Positions 36,039 through 46,230 are shown, counted from the first letter of the stretch. The stretch is 64,000 nucleotides of DNA from Acinetobacter lanii (GCF_011578285.1 NZ_CP049916.1:62001-126000), one strand, 5' to 3'. A program made the numbers and translations. Notes: generated by a model not told the origin, from the sequence alone.

Positions 36039-37259
36039 ATGCGAGAAATCATTCTTATTTCATTTTTAGGACCTGACCAACCGAATCAGTTTACTCGATT
36101 GATGCAGGTGTTGTCCGTACATTCTTTGCAAATTTTAGATGTAGGACAAGCAGTTATCCATAACCAACTGACTTTAGGCATTGTAGTGGCGTCAGACGAC
36201 CAAACTGCAACGGCTTTAGCCATGAAAGATATCCTGATTTTAGCACATGAAATTGGGTTAACTGTGCGCTTTAAACCGATTGCTGCATCAGATTATGATC
36301 AATGGGTCAAAGAAGGTGGACGGACTCGCTACATCGTCACCGCATTGGCGCCAGAATTGACCGCTTCACATCTGCAAGCGGTGACCAACATTGTCTCAAG
36401 CCAAGGCTTTAACATTGAAACTGTGACCCGTCTTTCTGGTCGTCCAAATCTAGATGGCAGCAAAGATGAACCAAAACGTGCCTGTGTAGAATTTGGCTTA
36501 AAAGGTCAAATGTTGGATGCGGCTGCTATGCGTGCGGCGTGTTTAAAACTTTCGAGTGAACTGAATGTCGATGTAGCGGTGCAAGAAGACAATGCCTACC
36601 GTCGTAACCGCCGTTTGGTGTGTTTCGATATGGACTCAACCTTAATCGAGCAAGAAGTGATTGATGAGTTGGCGGTTGAAGCCGGCGTTGGGGCACAAGT
36701 GGCTGAAATCACGGAACGTGCCATGCAAGGCGAACTCGATTTCCAAGCCAGTTTCCGTGCCCGTGTGGCATTGCTGAAAGGTATGGATGCATCTGTACTG
36801 CCTAAAATTGCAGAACGTTTAACCGTGACAGAGGGTGCAGAGCGTCTGATTTCAACCTTAAAAGCCTTGGGCTACCGCACGGCGATTCTATCGGGTGGTT
36901 TCCAATATTTTGCTGAATATTTACAAGCGAAATTGGGTATTGATGAAGTGCATGCCAATATTTTGGATGTACAGGATGGCATGGTGACCGGCGAAGTGAA
37001 AGGACACATTGTCGATGGCGCACGTAAGGCTTTGTTACTGCGTCAAATTGCAGAGGACATGGGCATTTCTCTTGAACAAGCGATTGCAGTAGGGGATGGG
37101 GCGAATGACTTACCGATGCTATCGATTGCCGGTTTAGGGGTGGCATTCCGTGCTAAACCTTTAGTCCGTCAAAATGCCAATCAAGCGATTTCCAGTGTAG
37201 GTTTAGATGGTGTGTTGTATCTTTTGGGTGTACACGACAAAGATTTAAATCGTGCTTAA
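36039..37259 (+). CDS. serB: Phosphoserine phosphatase SerB
   Basis: SerB converts phosphoserine to serine. The 406-residue protein has two N-terminal ACT-like domains (about residues 1-75 and 90-170), which often bind amino acids, followed by a HAD phosphatase domain. HAD motif I is DMDSTLI with the nucleophilic Asp, motif II is ILSGGF and motif III ends in GDGANDLPML. I choose ATG 36039 (MREIILISFLGPDQ) instead of an upstream TTG. It is divergent from the Smp-like gene as in E. coli. Confidence 0.96.
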   Translation: MREIILISFLGPDQPNQFTRLMQVLSVHSLQILDVGQAVIHNQLTLGIVVASDDQTATALAMKDILILAHEIGLTVRFKPIAASDYDQWVKEGGRTRYIVTALAPELTASHLQAVTNIVSSQGFNIETVTRLSGRPNLDGSKDEPKRACVEFGLKGQMLDAAAMRAACLKLSSELNVDVAVQEDNAYRRNRRLVCFDMDSTLIEQEVIDELAVEAGVGAQVAEITERAMQGELDFQASFRARVALLKGMDASVLPKIAERLTVTEGAERLISTLKALGYRTAILSGGFQYFAEYLQAKLGIDEVHANILDVQDGMVTGEVKGHIVDGARKALLLRQIAEDMGISLEQAIAVGDGANDLPMLSIAGLGVAFRAKPLVRQNANQAISSVGLDGVLYLLGVHDKDLNRA

Positions 37260-37279
37260 TCTGACAAAAAAATGACACG

Positions 37280-37307
37280 AAAAGCGGCCGTTGAGCCGCT
37301 TTTTTTA
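37280..37307 (+). terminator. serB terminator
   Basis: The arms AAAGCGGC and GCCGCTTT flank a 6-base loop, and a T-run follows. Confidence 0.9.
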
Positions 37308-37687
37308 TGGCTAAATGAGTTATTTTTATACAATTTTATAATCAAGAGAAAATCACTAAAAAACCGATCATGAACATCGAAAAAAAGATGCTTTCACTAA
37401 AACGCACACGGTATTTTTTTGTAATGACACGCCAAGAATGATGCCGACTTACTCTATGCCAAAAAGTAGAATCTTAAGAATGTAATGACAAAAGAATGTT
37501 GCGACAAGGTATGTCGTTTAGAAAATCAACAGGGCTTTTTTTCCAGAAAAAACGCAGCATAATGCAACGCATAGGTTTTGAATAAGATGATTAGACATCA
37601 CTGAAACATTATTTAAGTCAATTTAAGTCAATTAAAGATGGAAGACCGATACGGTCATTCATGGATCAATAGATGACGGAGGTTTTT
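37308..37687. other. Spacer upstream of the small membrane protein gene
   Basis: An AT-rich gap with two direct copies of TTTAAGTCAA near 37615-37635. A 23-codon frame near 37371 lacks a ribosome-binding site and is not credible. I see no gene. Confidence 0.45.
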
Positions 37688-38002
37688 ATGGTCACTGCAA
37701 GTTATGCAACAATCATTGGATTTGCTCTAATTGCTGCAGCCTTAGCGACTGTGTTTTTTTCACCTTACCGTCATTGGTTGGGCTTTATGTTGGCCGGCAT
37801 GTTGTTTTGGGGCGTGTTGGAAAGCATTCGTTTAGGTGTACAAAATCTGTTTGATATGACCATTGCCTATAGTTATCTGACAGCAATGAGCGTGGCGATG
37901 CTGGCATTGACTGCATTTTTATTACGTGAAGATAGTCGTGCGCAAAAAGCATTGGCAAACCGTCAATATATCGAACATACCCCTGTATATGATGAGGAAT
38001 AA
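37688..38002 (+). CDS. Small membrane protein, 104 residues
   Basis: The start at ATG 37688 is chosen because a perfect GGAGG lies six bases upstream. The product MVTASYATIIGFALIAAALA has three hydrophobic segments (about residues 5-25, 30-48 and 60-80) and a charged C-terminal tail (LLREDSRAQKALANRQ). I do not recognise a family. It is a single-gene unit with its own terminator. Confidence 0.75.
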   Translation: MVTASYATIIGFALIAAALATVFFSPYRHWLGFMLAGMLFWGVLESIRLGVQNLFDMTIAYSYLTAMSVAMLALTAFLLREDSRAQKALANRQYIEHTPVYDEE

Positions 38003-38076
38003 GCCGAATCGCTGAGTGTTGTAGCTCTAGCTTTGGTTTTTAAAGCTGAGAACCGATCAGTAACATTAAAATATTT

Positions 38077-38107
38077 AAAGGTGTATCAAAATGATATACC
38101 TTTTTTT
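38077..38107 (+). terminator. Terminator of the small membrane protein gene
   Basis: The arms AAAGGTGTATCA and TGATATACCTTT (one G-U pair) flank an AAA loop. A seven-T run follows. Confidence 0.88.
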
Positions 38108-38206
38108 GTCTTATACTTTTGTTATACAAAGCCTCATTTTATTCAGAATAAGCTGTGGTAGGATGAACAAATTCTCATTGAAATTAAAAAAACAGGCTTA
38201 AATGTC

Positions 38207-38686
38207 ATGAACTTTTCTTCAATTCCGGTAGTAAAACTTCCAATCGTGGATGCCACGACTGATCCTTTAGATTTATTGGTTTTGGGTTTGTCTCTGCGTA
38301 TGAAACAATTGGCACGCACCAGCCCTAAATTTATTGAGTTGATTCATGATCGTCAGTTCCGTATCCAAATTGGTACAGACTTGGGTGTGGCACGTCAGAT
38401 TTTAGTCAATAACGGTCAAATAGATACGGTTTCGGGTGATGCTGAAAAAGCTGATTTTGTGTTGCAGTTTGCCGACAGCGAACAAGCAGTAAAAACCTTA
38501 ATGAAAGGCGATCCGACTGCATTTATGACCGGTATGCAAAATGGCACCATTAAAATGGAAGGGGATTTCAGTTTATTGGTGTGGTTTAACCAAGCAGCGA
38601 AATTGATTCCACCGAAAATTCCAAAACCGGTCAAAGAAAAAATTCAATTGGCACGCCAATTCATTAAAGATAAAACGGGTAAATAA
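38207..38686 (+). CDS. SCP2 sterol-transfer-like domain protein
   Basis: This 159-residue protein is almost entirely an SCP2-type lipid-binding fold, with a hydrophobic N-terminal helix and segments FVLQFADSEQAVKTLMKGDPTAF and MQNGTIKMEGDFSLLVWFNQAAKLIP. Such proteins (compare UbiJ/UbiT) may carry lipids or quinone intermediates. There is no signal peptide. No ubiquinone gene is nearby. Confidence 0.8.
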   Translation: MNFSSIPVVKLPIVDATTDPLDLLVLGLSLRMKQLARTSPKFIELIHDRQFRIQIGTDLGVARQILVNNGQIDTVSGDAEKADFVLQFADSEQAVKTLMKGDPTAFMTGMQNGTIKMEGDFSLLVWFNQAAKLIPPKIPKPVKEKIQLARQFIKDKTGK

Positions 38687-38763
38687 TTTTTTCCCTGTCT
38701 ATTTGTGAAAGCTGAGTGTTGTTAGCTTCTATTCTCAGATCGTACAGCAAAAGATGCGCATTG

Positions 38764-38793
38764 AAAAAGCCCTCGATCGAGGGCTTTTTTTTA
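38764..38793. terminator. Shared palindromic terminator
   Basis: The perfect palindrome with arms AAAAAGCCCTCGA and TCGAGGGCTTTTT can stop the SCP2 transcript and, in reverse, the convergent dtd transcript. Confidence 0.9.
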
Positions 38794-38809
38794 TTGCGAA
38801 GAAAATGTT

Positions 38810-39250
38810 TTAAATCACTTCTAAGTTAAAGGTTACTGGCCCGTCATTGACCAAGTGCACTTTCATGTCAGCAGCGAAAATTCCGGTTTGTACATTGGGG
38901 AACTGTGATTTGGCATAATTCACCAACTGCTCATACAACGCTTTGGCTTCGCTTGGAGGCATCGCGGGACCAAAATCAGGACGTAATCCTTTTTGGGTTT
39001 GCGCCATTAAAGTAAATTGCGAAACCAATAATAAGCCACCGCCTGCTTGGCTGACATTCCAACCCATTTTGCCTTGTTCATCATCGAAAAAACGGTACTT
39101 TAAAATTTTATCGATGGTTCGTTTACCAATCTCTAAAGTGTCTTCTTTGCCGAGTCCTAAGAACACCAAAATGCCGTGATCAATTTGTCCTGTGATTTCA
39201 CCATCGACGACGACTTTGGCTTCTAAAACTCGTTGAAGTAATGCGCGCAT
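38810..39250 (-). CDS. dtd: D-aminoacyl-tRNA deacylase Dtd
   Basis: Dtd removes D-amino acids mischarged on tRNA. The 146-residue protein shows the two signature motifs: SQFTLMA near residue 78 and the Gly-Pro motif GPVTFNLEV at the C terminus. It begins MRALLQRVLEAKV, typical of the family. It is a single gene, convergent with the SCP2 gene. Confidence 0.96.
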   Translation of the reverse strand: MRALLQRVLEAKVVVDGEITGQIDHGILVFLGLGKEDTLEIGKRTIDKILKYRFFDDEQGKMGWNVSQAGGGLLLVSQFTLMAQTQKGLRPDFGPAMPPSEAKALYEQLVNYAKSQFPNVQTGIFAADMKVHLVNDGPVTFNLEVI

Positions 39251-39387
39251 AATTAAAAAACGAAAAAATAGATTGAGCAGGAGTTTACCAAAATTGGCAT
39301 TTTAAAACTGAGGATTGTGAACGGGCTACAGTTAAAGCATTGCGATTTTAAAACCTCGTTTTCAACGCAGTTAGTTGACAAGGAAAT

Positions 39388-39779
39388 ATGCGCATTACAA
39401 CCCGAAAGTCCTGTCAAACTCAGCCTTCTTTAGCTACGGCAAAAACAGGCAACCAAGACGTGATCAATGAATTTTTAAAACATGGCTTTCCAGTCGATAT
39501 ATGTCATGCCCAAGGCTATACGGCACTGCTTATGGCAGCCTACTTGGTCAATCAGCAACGATCACTATTTTATTAGCCCATGGTGCAGATCGTTGCGCAC
39601 GTGACAACAAAGGCAATACCGCTTTGATGGGCGCGATTTTTAAAATGGAATGGGGTATTGTGAAACAACTACGCAAAGTCGATTGCGATGCCAATGCCGT
39701 ACAAACGGGACAAAAAACCGTTGCTGAATTTGCCAAAATGATCGAGCAAGACCATAAACTACAACAGTTGAAAGATTGA
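39388..39779 (+). pseudogene. Ankyrin-repeat gene with one frameshift
   Basis: The first frame from ATG 39388 (AAGGA ribosome-binding site) encodes an ankyrin repeat up to GYTALLMAAYL and then runs into a stop at 39574-39576. The rest of the repeat continues in another frame from around 39545 (GQSATITILLAHGADRCARDNKGNTALMGAIF) to 39779. Adding one G at the GG pair at 39546-39547 restores TTG GGT and one continuous frame of 130 residues. This is either a real frameshift or a sequencing error in a G run. Confidence 0.75.
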
Positions 39780-39943
39780 TTATTTATGCGATATTTCATT
39801 TTTTATAGAGTAAATTAAGTCATTCTTTAGTTTTTATGAACTATAGCAATTGGTCGTAGAGAATGGTTTATTTATGAAAACATTCAGTTTTATCTAAATA
39901 AAATGTGCTTTAATGCGGATAGTTGATAAAAATTGAAAGTTAT

Positions 39944-41149
39944 ATGTCTGCCATTATTCAATCGTTATTAGATACTGACCTGTATAAATTCACCATGTTG
40001 CAGGTGGTACTCCATAAGTTTCCGCAAACTGACAGTGTGTATCATTTTCGCTGTCGTAATCTAGAAGAAACGGTCTATCCGCTGAGTGATATTCTTGATG
40101 ATTTAAATCAACAACTCGATTATCTGTGTCAACTCAAATTCAAAGAAGAAGAACTCCAATATTTACGAAGTCTAAGATTTATAAAAAGTGATTTTGTCGA
40201 TTATTTAGAACTATTCCAACTGAAACGCCGTTTTATTCAAGCCAGTATTGATGATCAAGGTCGCTTAGACATTTGGGTGGAAGGCCCAATGGTGCAAGCG
40301 ATGATGTTTGAGATCTTTGTGCTTGCGATCGTCAATGAATTGTACTTCCAACGGATTCGCTCAGATGAGGTATTGGCAGAAGGGCAACGTCGTTTAGAAG
40401 CCAAAGTTGAACTGCTCAAGCATTATGCCCAAGTACAAGGTTCAGATGAACCGCCATTCTTGGTGTCTGATTTTGGTACCCGTCGTCGTTATAGTTTTGA
40501 ATGGCAAAAACACGTCATTGAAGAATTTCATAAAGCTGCACCGAGCATTTTCCGTGGCACCAGTAATGTGCTTTTGGCGATGCAATTGGATTTAACCCCA
40601 ATTGGCACCATGGCACATGAATTTTTACAAGCCTTCCAAGCTTTAGATGTGCGTTTAAGTGATTTCCAAAAATCGGCGCTAGAAACTTGGGTACAAGAAT
40701 ACCGTGGTGATTTAGGCATTGCGCTGACCGATGTGGTCGGTATGGATGCCTTCTTACGTGACTTCGACTTGTACTTTGCCAAACTGTTTGATGGTCTGCG
40801 TCATGACAGTGGCGATCCCTATGTCTGGGGTGATAAAGCTTACGAACACTATAAGAAGCTGAAAATTGACAGCAAAACCAAAATGCTGACCTTTAGTGAT
40901 GGCTTAAGCTTGGAAAAAGCTTGGGACTTGCACAATTACTTTAAAGATCGTTTCCAAGTCAGTTTTGGCATTGGCACCAATTTAACCAATGACATGGGTC
41001 AAACGCCTTTAAATATCGTGTTGAAGTTGGTGGAATGTAATGGTCAATCTGTCGCTAAACTGTCGGATAGCCCAGGCAAAACTATGACCGATAATGATAC
41101 GTTCTTAGCCTATTTACGTCAGGTGTTCAAAATCCAAGAGCCTGAATAA
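39944..41149 (+). CDS. pncB: Nicotinate phosphoribosyltransferase PncB
   Basis: PncB converts nicotinate and PRPP to nicotinate mononucleotide, completing the nicotinamide salvage started by PncA. The 401-residue protein begins [27 protein letters not shown] after the chosen ATG 39944; the longer frame starts with [47 protein letters not shown] and [11 protein letters not shown] are standard. The phosphorylatable His region ([11 protein letters not shown]) is present. Confidence 0.95.
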   Translation: MSAIIQSLLDTDLYKFTMLQVVLHKFPQTDSVYHFRCRNLEETVYPLSDILDDLNQQLDYLCQLKFKEEELQYLRSLRFIKSDFVDYLELFQLKRRFIQASIDDQGRLDIWVEGPMVQAMMFEIFVLAIVNELYFQRIRSDEVLAEGQRRLEAKVELLKHYAQVQGSDEPPFLVSDFGTRRRYSFEWQKHVIEEFHKAAPSIFRGTSNVLLAMQLDLTPIGTMAHEFLQAFQALDVRLSDFQKSALETWVQEYRGDLGIALTDVVGMDAFLRDFDLYFAKLFDGLRHDSGDPYVWGDKAYEHYKKLKIDSKTKMLTFSDGLSLEKAWDLHNYFKDRFQVSFGIGTNLTNDMGQTPLNIVLKLVECNGQSVAKLSDSPGKTMTDNDTFLAYLRQVFKIQEPE

Positions 41150-41166
41150 GCCTTAAATTTTCAAGC

Positions 41167-41224
41167 ATTGCCCTATATCTGATTTTTGCGAATCCCATGC
41201 GAAAATTCTGAATAATAGGGCAAT
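41167..41224. repeat. Nested inverted-repeat element after pncB
   Basis: Outer arms ATTGCCCTAT and ATAGGGCAAT (41167-41176, 41215-41224) enclose a second imperfect stem formed by TTTTTGC and GCGAAAA. TTTTCTT follows on the plus strand. It may be the pncB terminator with a long branched loop, or a short mobile palindromic element. Confidence 0.5.
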
Positions 41225-41274
41225 TTTCTTATGCTAAGATCAAATTCAATAAACGAAATAATATTCGAAAAATT

Positions 41275-42123
41275 ATGACTCAATCTCAATTTGATCTCGG
41301 TTTACTCATCGAAGCTGAACAGCTGGTTCCGCATTTAGGCAATGACAAACTCCGCATTGTCGATTTAACCCGTGCCTCTGTGTATGAGCAACTGCATATC
41401 CCGCATGCGATTCACCTCAAACCGAAACTGTTGGTGCGCCAAGAAGAAGAGGCATCCGGTTTATTGCCTGATGAAGAAGGCTTAAAAGAACTGATTCAAA
41501 CCCTAAATATTTCACCTGAACATCATGTGGTGGTCTATGACGACGAAGGCGGTGCGTGGGCAGGGCGTTTGATTTGGAATTTGCACTGTATTGGTTTTTA
41601 CAACACCAGTTTGTTGAATGGGGGCATTCATGCATGGCTCGGGGAAAATTTACCCACCTCATCTGAGGTTGAAGAGATTGCGCCTATTGAAAACCTCGTG
41701 GAAGTAAACAACCAAAATATTCAGCAACCACGTATCGGTTATCAAAAATTGTTACAACACGTTCAGCAAAATAAGTTGCAAGTCTGGGACTGTAGAACCG
41801 CTGAAGAGTATACCGGGCAACGTTTAGCAGCACGTCGCGGTGGTCATATTCCTTCAGCACGACATTTTGAATGGAGTACTGCCCTAAACCGTCAAAATCA
41901 TTTAAAATTGCATCCCTTAGAACGCACGCAACAACGTTTAGAACAATTGGGCTTTCAACTCGATCAACCTGTAGTGGTGTACTGCCAGTCGCATCATCGA
42001 TCTGGTTTGGCATACGTGATTGGACGACTCCTTGGTTGGGAGATTCAAGCTTATGATGGTGCGTGGAGCGAATGGGGCAATCGTCTCGACAGTCCAATCA
42101 TTACTGGAGAATCACCTGAGTGA
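41275..42123 (+). CDS. Thiosulfate sulfurtransferase, two-domain rhodanese (RhdA-like)
   Basis: This 282-residue protein has two rhodanese domains (about residues 1-130 and 150-282). The active cysteine is in the second domain loop [15 protein letters not shown] near residue 240. The CQ-x-HHR loop resembles Azotobacter RhdA rather than the CGSGVTA loop of 3-mercaptopyruvate enzymes. It transfers sulfane sulfur, with thiosulfate as the likely donor. The first domain lacks a catalytic Cys, as usual. Its stop overlaps the start of psd by four bases. Confidence 0.9.
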   Translation: MTQSQFDLGLLIEAEQLVPHLGNDKLRIVDLTRASVYEQLHIPHAIHLKPKLLVRQEEEASGLLPDEEGLKELIQTLNISPEHHVVVYDDEGGAWAGRLIWNLHCIGFYNTSLLNGGIHAWLGENLPTSSEVEEIAPIENLVEVNNQNIQQPRIGYQKLLQHVQQNKLQVWDCRTAEEYTGQRLAARRGGHIPSARHFEWSTALNRQNHLKLHPLERTQQRLEQLGFQLDQPVVVYCQSHHRSGLAYVIGRLLGWEIQAYDGAWSEWGNRLDSPIITGESPE

Positions 42124-42968
42124 GTCTTAAAAATTTAAAGAAAAACCTATTTATCCAAGCACAAAAAGTGGTTCCGCAACAAAAACTCAGCCGTGTAGTG
42201 GGCAAAGTTGCGGCCAGTGAAAATCCGATTCTAAAAAATATTGTGATCCAAGCCTTTAAAGCGCAATACGGCATTGATATGTCCATTGCGGAACAAGGCA
42301 ATGCGTTAAAATTTAAATCCTTTAATGAATTTTTTACCCGTTCTTTAAAAGCGGGTGTACGTGAAATTGATGCCAATCCGAACAGTGTAGTTTCACCTGC
42401 CGATGGTGCGATTTCACAACTCGGTAAAATTGCAGATGGCGATATTTTCCAAGCCAAAGGGCAAAGCTTTTCTGTTGAAAAATTGATTGGCGACCCGCAA
42501 CTGGCTGAGCCGTTTAAAAATGGTGAATTCGCTACAGTTTACCTATCACCGAAAGATTATCACCGTGTGCATATGCCGTATGCTGGCACTCTGACTGAAA
42601 CCTTATATATTCCGGGTGAGTTGTTCTCTGTCAATCAAACCACCGCAGAAAATATTCCGGGTTTGTTTGCCCGTAATGAACGTATGGTCTGCTTATTCGA
42701 CACAGACTTGGGTCGTATGGCTGTGGTTTTAGTCGGTGCGATGATTGTGGCAGGCATCGAAACTGTGGCAACAGGTAAAGTCAAACCTACGGGTCGTTTA
42801 GAACTCAATCACCATGAGATGAAACTTGAAAAAGGGGATGAACTCGGTCGTTTCTATTTGGGCTCAACCGCTGTGGTGTTATTTGAACAAGACAAGATGC
42901 AGTGGGACAGTGCTTTCCAAGCCAACTCTATGGTAGTGATGGGCGAAGCCTTAGGACATACCCTTTAA
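42120..42968 (+). CDS. psd: Phosphatidylserine decarboxylase proenzyme
   Basis: Psd makes phosphatidylethanolamine at the inner membrane. The 282-residue proenzyme carries the self-cleavage motif LGST at residues 247-250; cleavage before Ser249 would create the pyruvoyl group and a short alpha chain. [25 protein letters not shown] and IPGELFSVN are family hallmarks. It starts with GTG overlapping the rhodanese stop, so the two are translationally coupled. Confidence 0.96.
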   Translation: MSLKNLKKNLFIQAQKVVPQQKLSRVVGKVAASENPILKNIVIQAFKAQYGIDMSIAEQGNALKFKSFNEFFTRSLKAGVREIDANPNSVVSPADGAISQLGKIADGDIFQAKGQSFSVEKLIGDPQLAEPFKNGEFATVYLSPKDYHRVHMPYAGTLTETLYIPGELFSVNQTTAENIPGLFARNERMVCLFDTDLGRMAVVLVGAMIVAGIETVATGKVKPTGRLELNHHEMKLEKGDELGRFYLGSTAVVLFEQDKMQWDSAFQANSMVVMGEALGHTL

Positions 42969-43000
42969 GTTTTCTTTAAAATAGACACGACATCAAAGCC

Positions 43001-43033
43001 AAAAAAAAGCGCCTGCATTGAGGCGCTTTTTTT
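43001..43033. terminator. Bidirectional terminator between psd and phoR
   Basis: The arms AAAGCGCCT and AGGCGCTTT with a 6-base loop and long A and T runs serve the two convergent genes. Confidence 0.9.
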
Positions 43034-43059
43034 ATGGTTGTTTATGGATCTACTTCAAT

Positions 43060-44424
43060 TTAAGCTTCACTTAAACGATACAGGCGTTCTTTCGGAAATA
43101 CCGCAATAAAGGTCGATCCTTGATTTTCTTTAGATTCAATTTCTAAATGTCCGCCATGTTGCATCAGCACGTGTTTCACAATCGCCAGCCCTAGCCCGGT
43201 ACCGCCTGTGGCACGACTGCGTGCGCTATCGACTCGGTAAAAACGCTCGGTTAAACGGGGCAAATGTTTCGGGTCAATGCCGATGCCGGTGTCTTCAACG
43301 GAAAAGTAACCGTGTTCACCATCATCATGCCAACCGATGGTAATGGTACCGCCTTTGGGGGTGTACTTAATCGCATTGGTGATCAGGTTACTAAAGGCGC
43401 TGGCCAACTCCATATCCGAACCAATCAATTCGCAATGGCTGTCGATATCCAAATTCAAGGTATGCCCATAATCAGTGTTGTAAGCTTGTGCATCATCAAA
43501 CAAATGGTTCATTAAACTTGGCATTTCGATGATCTGATTTTTGGCAATTTGCTTGTCATTTTCCAAACGGGACAACAACAGCAAGTCATTGACCAAAGCA
43601 TTCATACGTTTGGTTTGCGACTGCATCTGATCAAAGGCGCGTTTCCAGCGTGGGCTAATGTCTTCTTGATCTTTAAAGGTTTCAATATATCCACTGAGTA
43701 CCGTTAAGGGGGTACGGAGTTCATGGGAAATGTTATCGACAAAGTCAGAACGCATTTGTTCTAAATTGCGCATACGGGTAATGTCATGCGCGACCAATAG
43801 ACAGCTTTCATTGCCAAAATGAGTCAATTTAATTTGTGCGTAGGTATTGTCATCGCTGGCAAGTTTAATCTTGATGCCATCAGGGGCTTGATCTACATTT
43901 TTAAAATATTCAACAAAGTCCGGTTGGCGAATAATAGTCAAAATATTACGACCACGATCCAGTGCCTGTATGCCAAATAAATGTTCTGCGGCCGGATTCC
44001 ACCAGTCGATCTGTTGCAAATCATCGGTCATGATGATCGCTTCAGACAGCGCCATGAGGGAGGACTGAGTGCGATCAATTAAACTGACCATTTCCGACTG
44101 TACAATGCGTTCCTGACGTTGTGCACGATAGACATTGAACAGCAAGGCGCCCCAAATGCCATTTAAATTCGGTGGAACATCATAAGGTCGATTGGAAATC
44201 CAATCATTGACCAAATACAGTGAACGCAGTTGCATGGCAAAAAACAGCGCAAAAGCAATCCCGATACCGATCCAAAAATAACCGAGTCCGAAGCCAATCA
44301 AGCCGCCCACGACAATAAAAAAAGCCAAGAGACGTAAATCTTGTTTGGCAAAGGTCCATAAACTGCTATAGCGAAATTTTTTATGTTCATTCGCCAGTTT
44401 AGGGACGGGATACGGTTCATACAT
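43060..44424 (-). CDS. phoR: Phosphate-regulon sensor kinase PhoR
   Basis: PhoR senses phosphate limitation through the Pst system and phosphorylates PhoB. The 454-residue protein has a hydrophobic N-terminal hairpin (about residues 30-70), a PAS domain (about 115-215), and the HisKA/HATPase core with phosphorylated His in DNISHELRTPLTVL, N-box NLITNAIKYT, G1 DTGIGI and G2 GTGLGLAIV. There is no large periplasmic sensor domain, as usual for PhoR. It follows phoB by 34 bp. Confidence 0.95.
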   Translation of the reverse strand: MYEPYPVPKLANEHKKFRYSSLWTFAKQDLRLLAFFIVVGGLIGFGLGYFWIGIGIAFALFFAMQLRSLYLVNDWISNRPYDVPPNLNGIWGALLFNVYRAQRQERIVQSEMVSLIDRTQSSLMALSEAIIMTDDLQQIDWWNPAAEHLFGIQALDRGRNILTIIRQPDFVEYFKNVDQAPDGIKIKLASDDNTYAQIKLTHFGNESCLLVAHDITRMRNLEQMRSDFVDNISHELRTPLTVLSGYIETFKDQEDISPRWKRAFDQMQSQTKRMNALVNDLLLLSRLENDKQIAKNQIIEMPSLMNHLFDDAQAYNTDYGHTLNLDIDSHCELIGSDMELASAFSNLITNAIKYTPKGGTITIGWHDDGEHGYFSVEDTGIGIDPKHLPRLTERFYRVDSARSRATGGTGLGLAIVKHVLMQHGGHLEIESKENQGSTFIAVFPKERLYRLSEA

Positions 44425-44458
44425 ACAGTGAAATTCACCTTAAACGAATAACTGAATA

Positions 44459-45169
44459 TTAACCTAAAGCAACGTCTGCGCGGGTAGAGAATCGATAACC
44501 TGTACCGCGTACCGTCTGTACATAACGATCTGCACCATAGGGTTCTAGCACTTTGCGCAAACGACGAATATGCACATCGATGGTTCGGTCTTCAATATAG
44601 ACATTGCCGCCCCAGACTTGATCAAGCAATTGCGCACGGGTATAGGCACGTTCAGGATGGGTCATAAAGAATGCCAACAAGCGATATTCCGTTGGTCCCA
44701 TGTCTAAAATACTGTGGTTAAAGCTGACCCGCTGACTGACAGGATCGAGGGTCAAGCCATTGGCATCAATGGTTTTTTCACCACTTAAGGCATTGGCGCG
44801 GCGCAATACCGCTTTAATCCGAGAAACCAATTCACGGGTAGAAAAAGGCTTGGTCATGTAGTCATCGGCACCGGCATCGAGACCTTGCACTTTATGGTCT
44901 TCTTCACCGCGTGCAGTCAGCATAATCACTGGAATTTCTGACAAAGTTTCATCACGCTTTAGACGGCGACACAGGTCAACGCCACTCACGCCACCGGGCA
45001 ACATCCAATCCAGTAGGATTAAAGCAGGGCGTTGATCGACAATCATTTGATGCGCTTGTTTGGCATCTTCAGCTTCAAGGCATTGGAAGCCTGCCATATC
45101 TAATGAGGTATGGATCATTTCACGAATCGGAAGCTCGTCATCGACGATTAAAATATAGTCATCTTTCAC
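44459..45169 (-). CDS. phoB: Phosphate-regulon response regulator PhoB
   Basis: PhoB activates phosphate-starvation genes. The 236-residue protein has a receiver domain with acidic pocket VDDELP, phosphoacceptor Asp in ILLDWMLPG and the Lys in MTKPFS, followed by an OmpR-type winged helix ending [11 protein letters not shown] candidate PHO box lies 39-61 bp upstream of its start, supporting autoregulation. Confidence 0.96.
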   Translation of the reverse strand: MKDDYILIVDDELPIREMIHTSLDMAGFQCLEAEDAKQAHQMIVDQRPALILLDWMLPGGVSGVDLCRRLKRDETLSEIPVIMLTARGEEDHKVQGLDAGADDYMTKPFSTRELVSRIKAVLRRANALSGEKTIDANGLTLDPVSQRVSFNHSILDMGPTEYRLLAFFMTHPERAYTRAQLLDQVWGGNVYIEDRTIDVHIRRLRKVLEPYGADRYVQTVRGTGYRFSTRADVALG

Positions 45170-45207
45170 AACGCAATATCCTTAGAACAACGGTGTTCCC
45201 GTTTTAT

Positions 45208-45230
45208 ATTTATGACAGGCTTATTACAAA
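45208..45230 (-). promoter_or_regulatory. Candidate PHO box of phoBR
   Basis: On the minus strand, two tandem 11-bp half-sites with TTTGTAATAAG followed by CCTGTCATAAAT match the PHO-box pattern CTGTCATAAAT repeated with 11-bp spacing. A further CTGTCAT copy lies 16 bp upstream. Match quality was judged by eye. Confidence 0.6.
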
Positions 45231-45248
45231 GATTAATTATGACAGTAT

Positions 45249-45287
45249 CATTGCAATCATGGGACGAAACCTGCATTTCGCAATGAT
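45249..45287. other. Inverted repeat TCATTGC/GCAATGA upstream of phoB
   Basis: The 7-bp arms at 45249-45255 and 45281-45287 are separated by 25 bp. Significance is unknown. Confidence 0.25.
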
Positions 45288-45430
45288 TTGTGACAAATTC
45301 AGCGATAAGCCAAGGAAATCTATCGAAAATTTTTTACTGAAATAAATGATTCCAATGCATCATTTAAATTCAATGAAATACACACGGAGCCTATGTATCA
45401 AGAAAGTTAAACCGGCATGCTTCGCCCCAT

Positions 45431-46117
45431 TTATTGATCGGTTAAATCTCGAAGTAAAGCCAAGAACACCGTACGGCAGGCTTGAACGACATCCTCAATC
45501 GGCAGTTTAAAACCACCCATCACCCAACGTACCGCCACTTGAGTGACATAGCCATTCAGCCCTGTGGCAATCAGAGAAATCTCTTTTTCGCTCAATTGGG
45601 TTTTCGGCATCATCAGCATCACAAAGGCATGAATCATGCGGTCAAACTGCCCCATGGTTTCTTGAATGGTGGCATGGTTATGCAGTTCTTGAACCAGCAT
45701 GGCATCGATATAAATAATCCGTGCCATGCGGGGATCATCATGCAGCATATTGAAAAAACCCGTTAGACCACTATCAATCATGTGCAGCGGATCGGGTGAA
45801 CCTTGCATGATGGACTGCATCAAGGTTTGCTGCATTTTCTCGATCAGTTGTAAGAAAATGGTCTGGAATAAATTTTCGCTTTTTTTAAAGGATTCGTAAA
45901 AGTAGCGTTCCGTCAGTTTCGCTTCATTGCAAATGTCTTTAACTGTGACTGAAAAAAAACCGTGCGTGCCATAGGCTTGAATGCCTGCTTCAATCAATTT
46001 TTCACGCCGTGCCTGCTTCCGTTCTGTCAAAGACATGCCTTTAAATTGACGTTCTTTAACGACTTTAGCGTTTTTTTCTGTGCTTGATGGCGGTGAGTGT
46101 GCAGCGTTTTTAGTCAT
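45431..46117 (-). CDS. TetR-family regulator
   Basis: This 228-residue protein has a long basic N region (about 35 residues), then a TetR helix-turn-helix (KLIEAGIQAYGTHGFFSVTVKDICNEAKLTERYFYESF, about residues 38-80), and an alpha-helical C-terminal domain for ligand and dimer contacts. It is divergent from an SDR oxidoreductase gene. A perfect 8-bp-arm dyad overlaps the SDR promoter, making repression of that gene by this protein the natural model. The ligand is unknown. Confidence 0.9.
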   Translation of the reverse strand: MTKNAAHSPPSSTEKNAKVVKERQFKGMSLTERKQARREKLIEAGIQAYGTHGFFSVTVKDICNEAKLTERYFYESFKKSENLFQTIFLQLIEKMQQTLMQSIMQGSPDPLHMIDSGLTGFFNMLHDDPRMARIIYIDAMLVQELHNHATIQETMGQFDRMIHAFVMLMMPKTQLSEKEISLIATGLNGYVTQVAVRWVMGGFKLPIEDVVQACRTVFLALLRDLTDQ

Positions 46118-46230
46118 GGCTTTAGAGTGTCAGAGAGTACGAGTCATTTTTGTCATCTTAGCAATAAATGTCTGAGAAACCTATGCGGTTGCATTGACAT
46201 TTAAATGCAATAAATAGTCGACAACTTACA

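Noticed and set aside
37371..37442. A 23-codon frame in the serB downstream gap
   Set aside because: It has no ribosome-binding site, promoter or terminator of its own.
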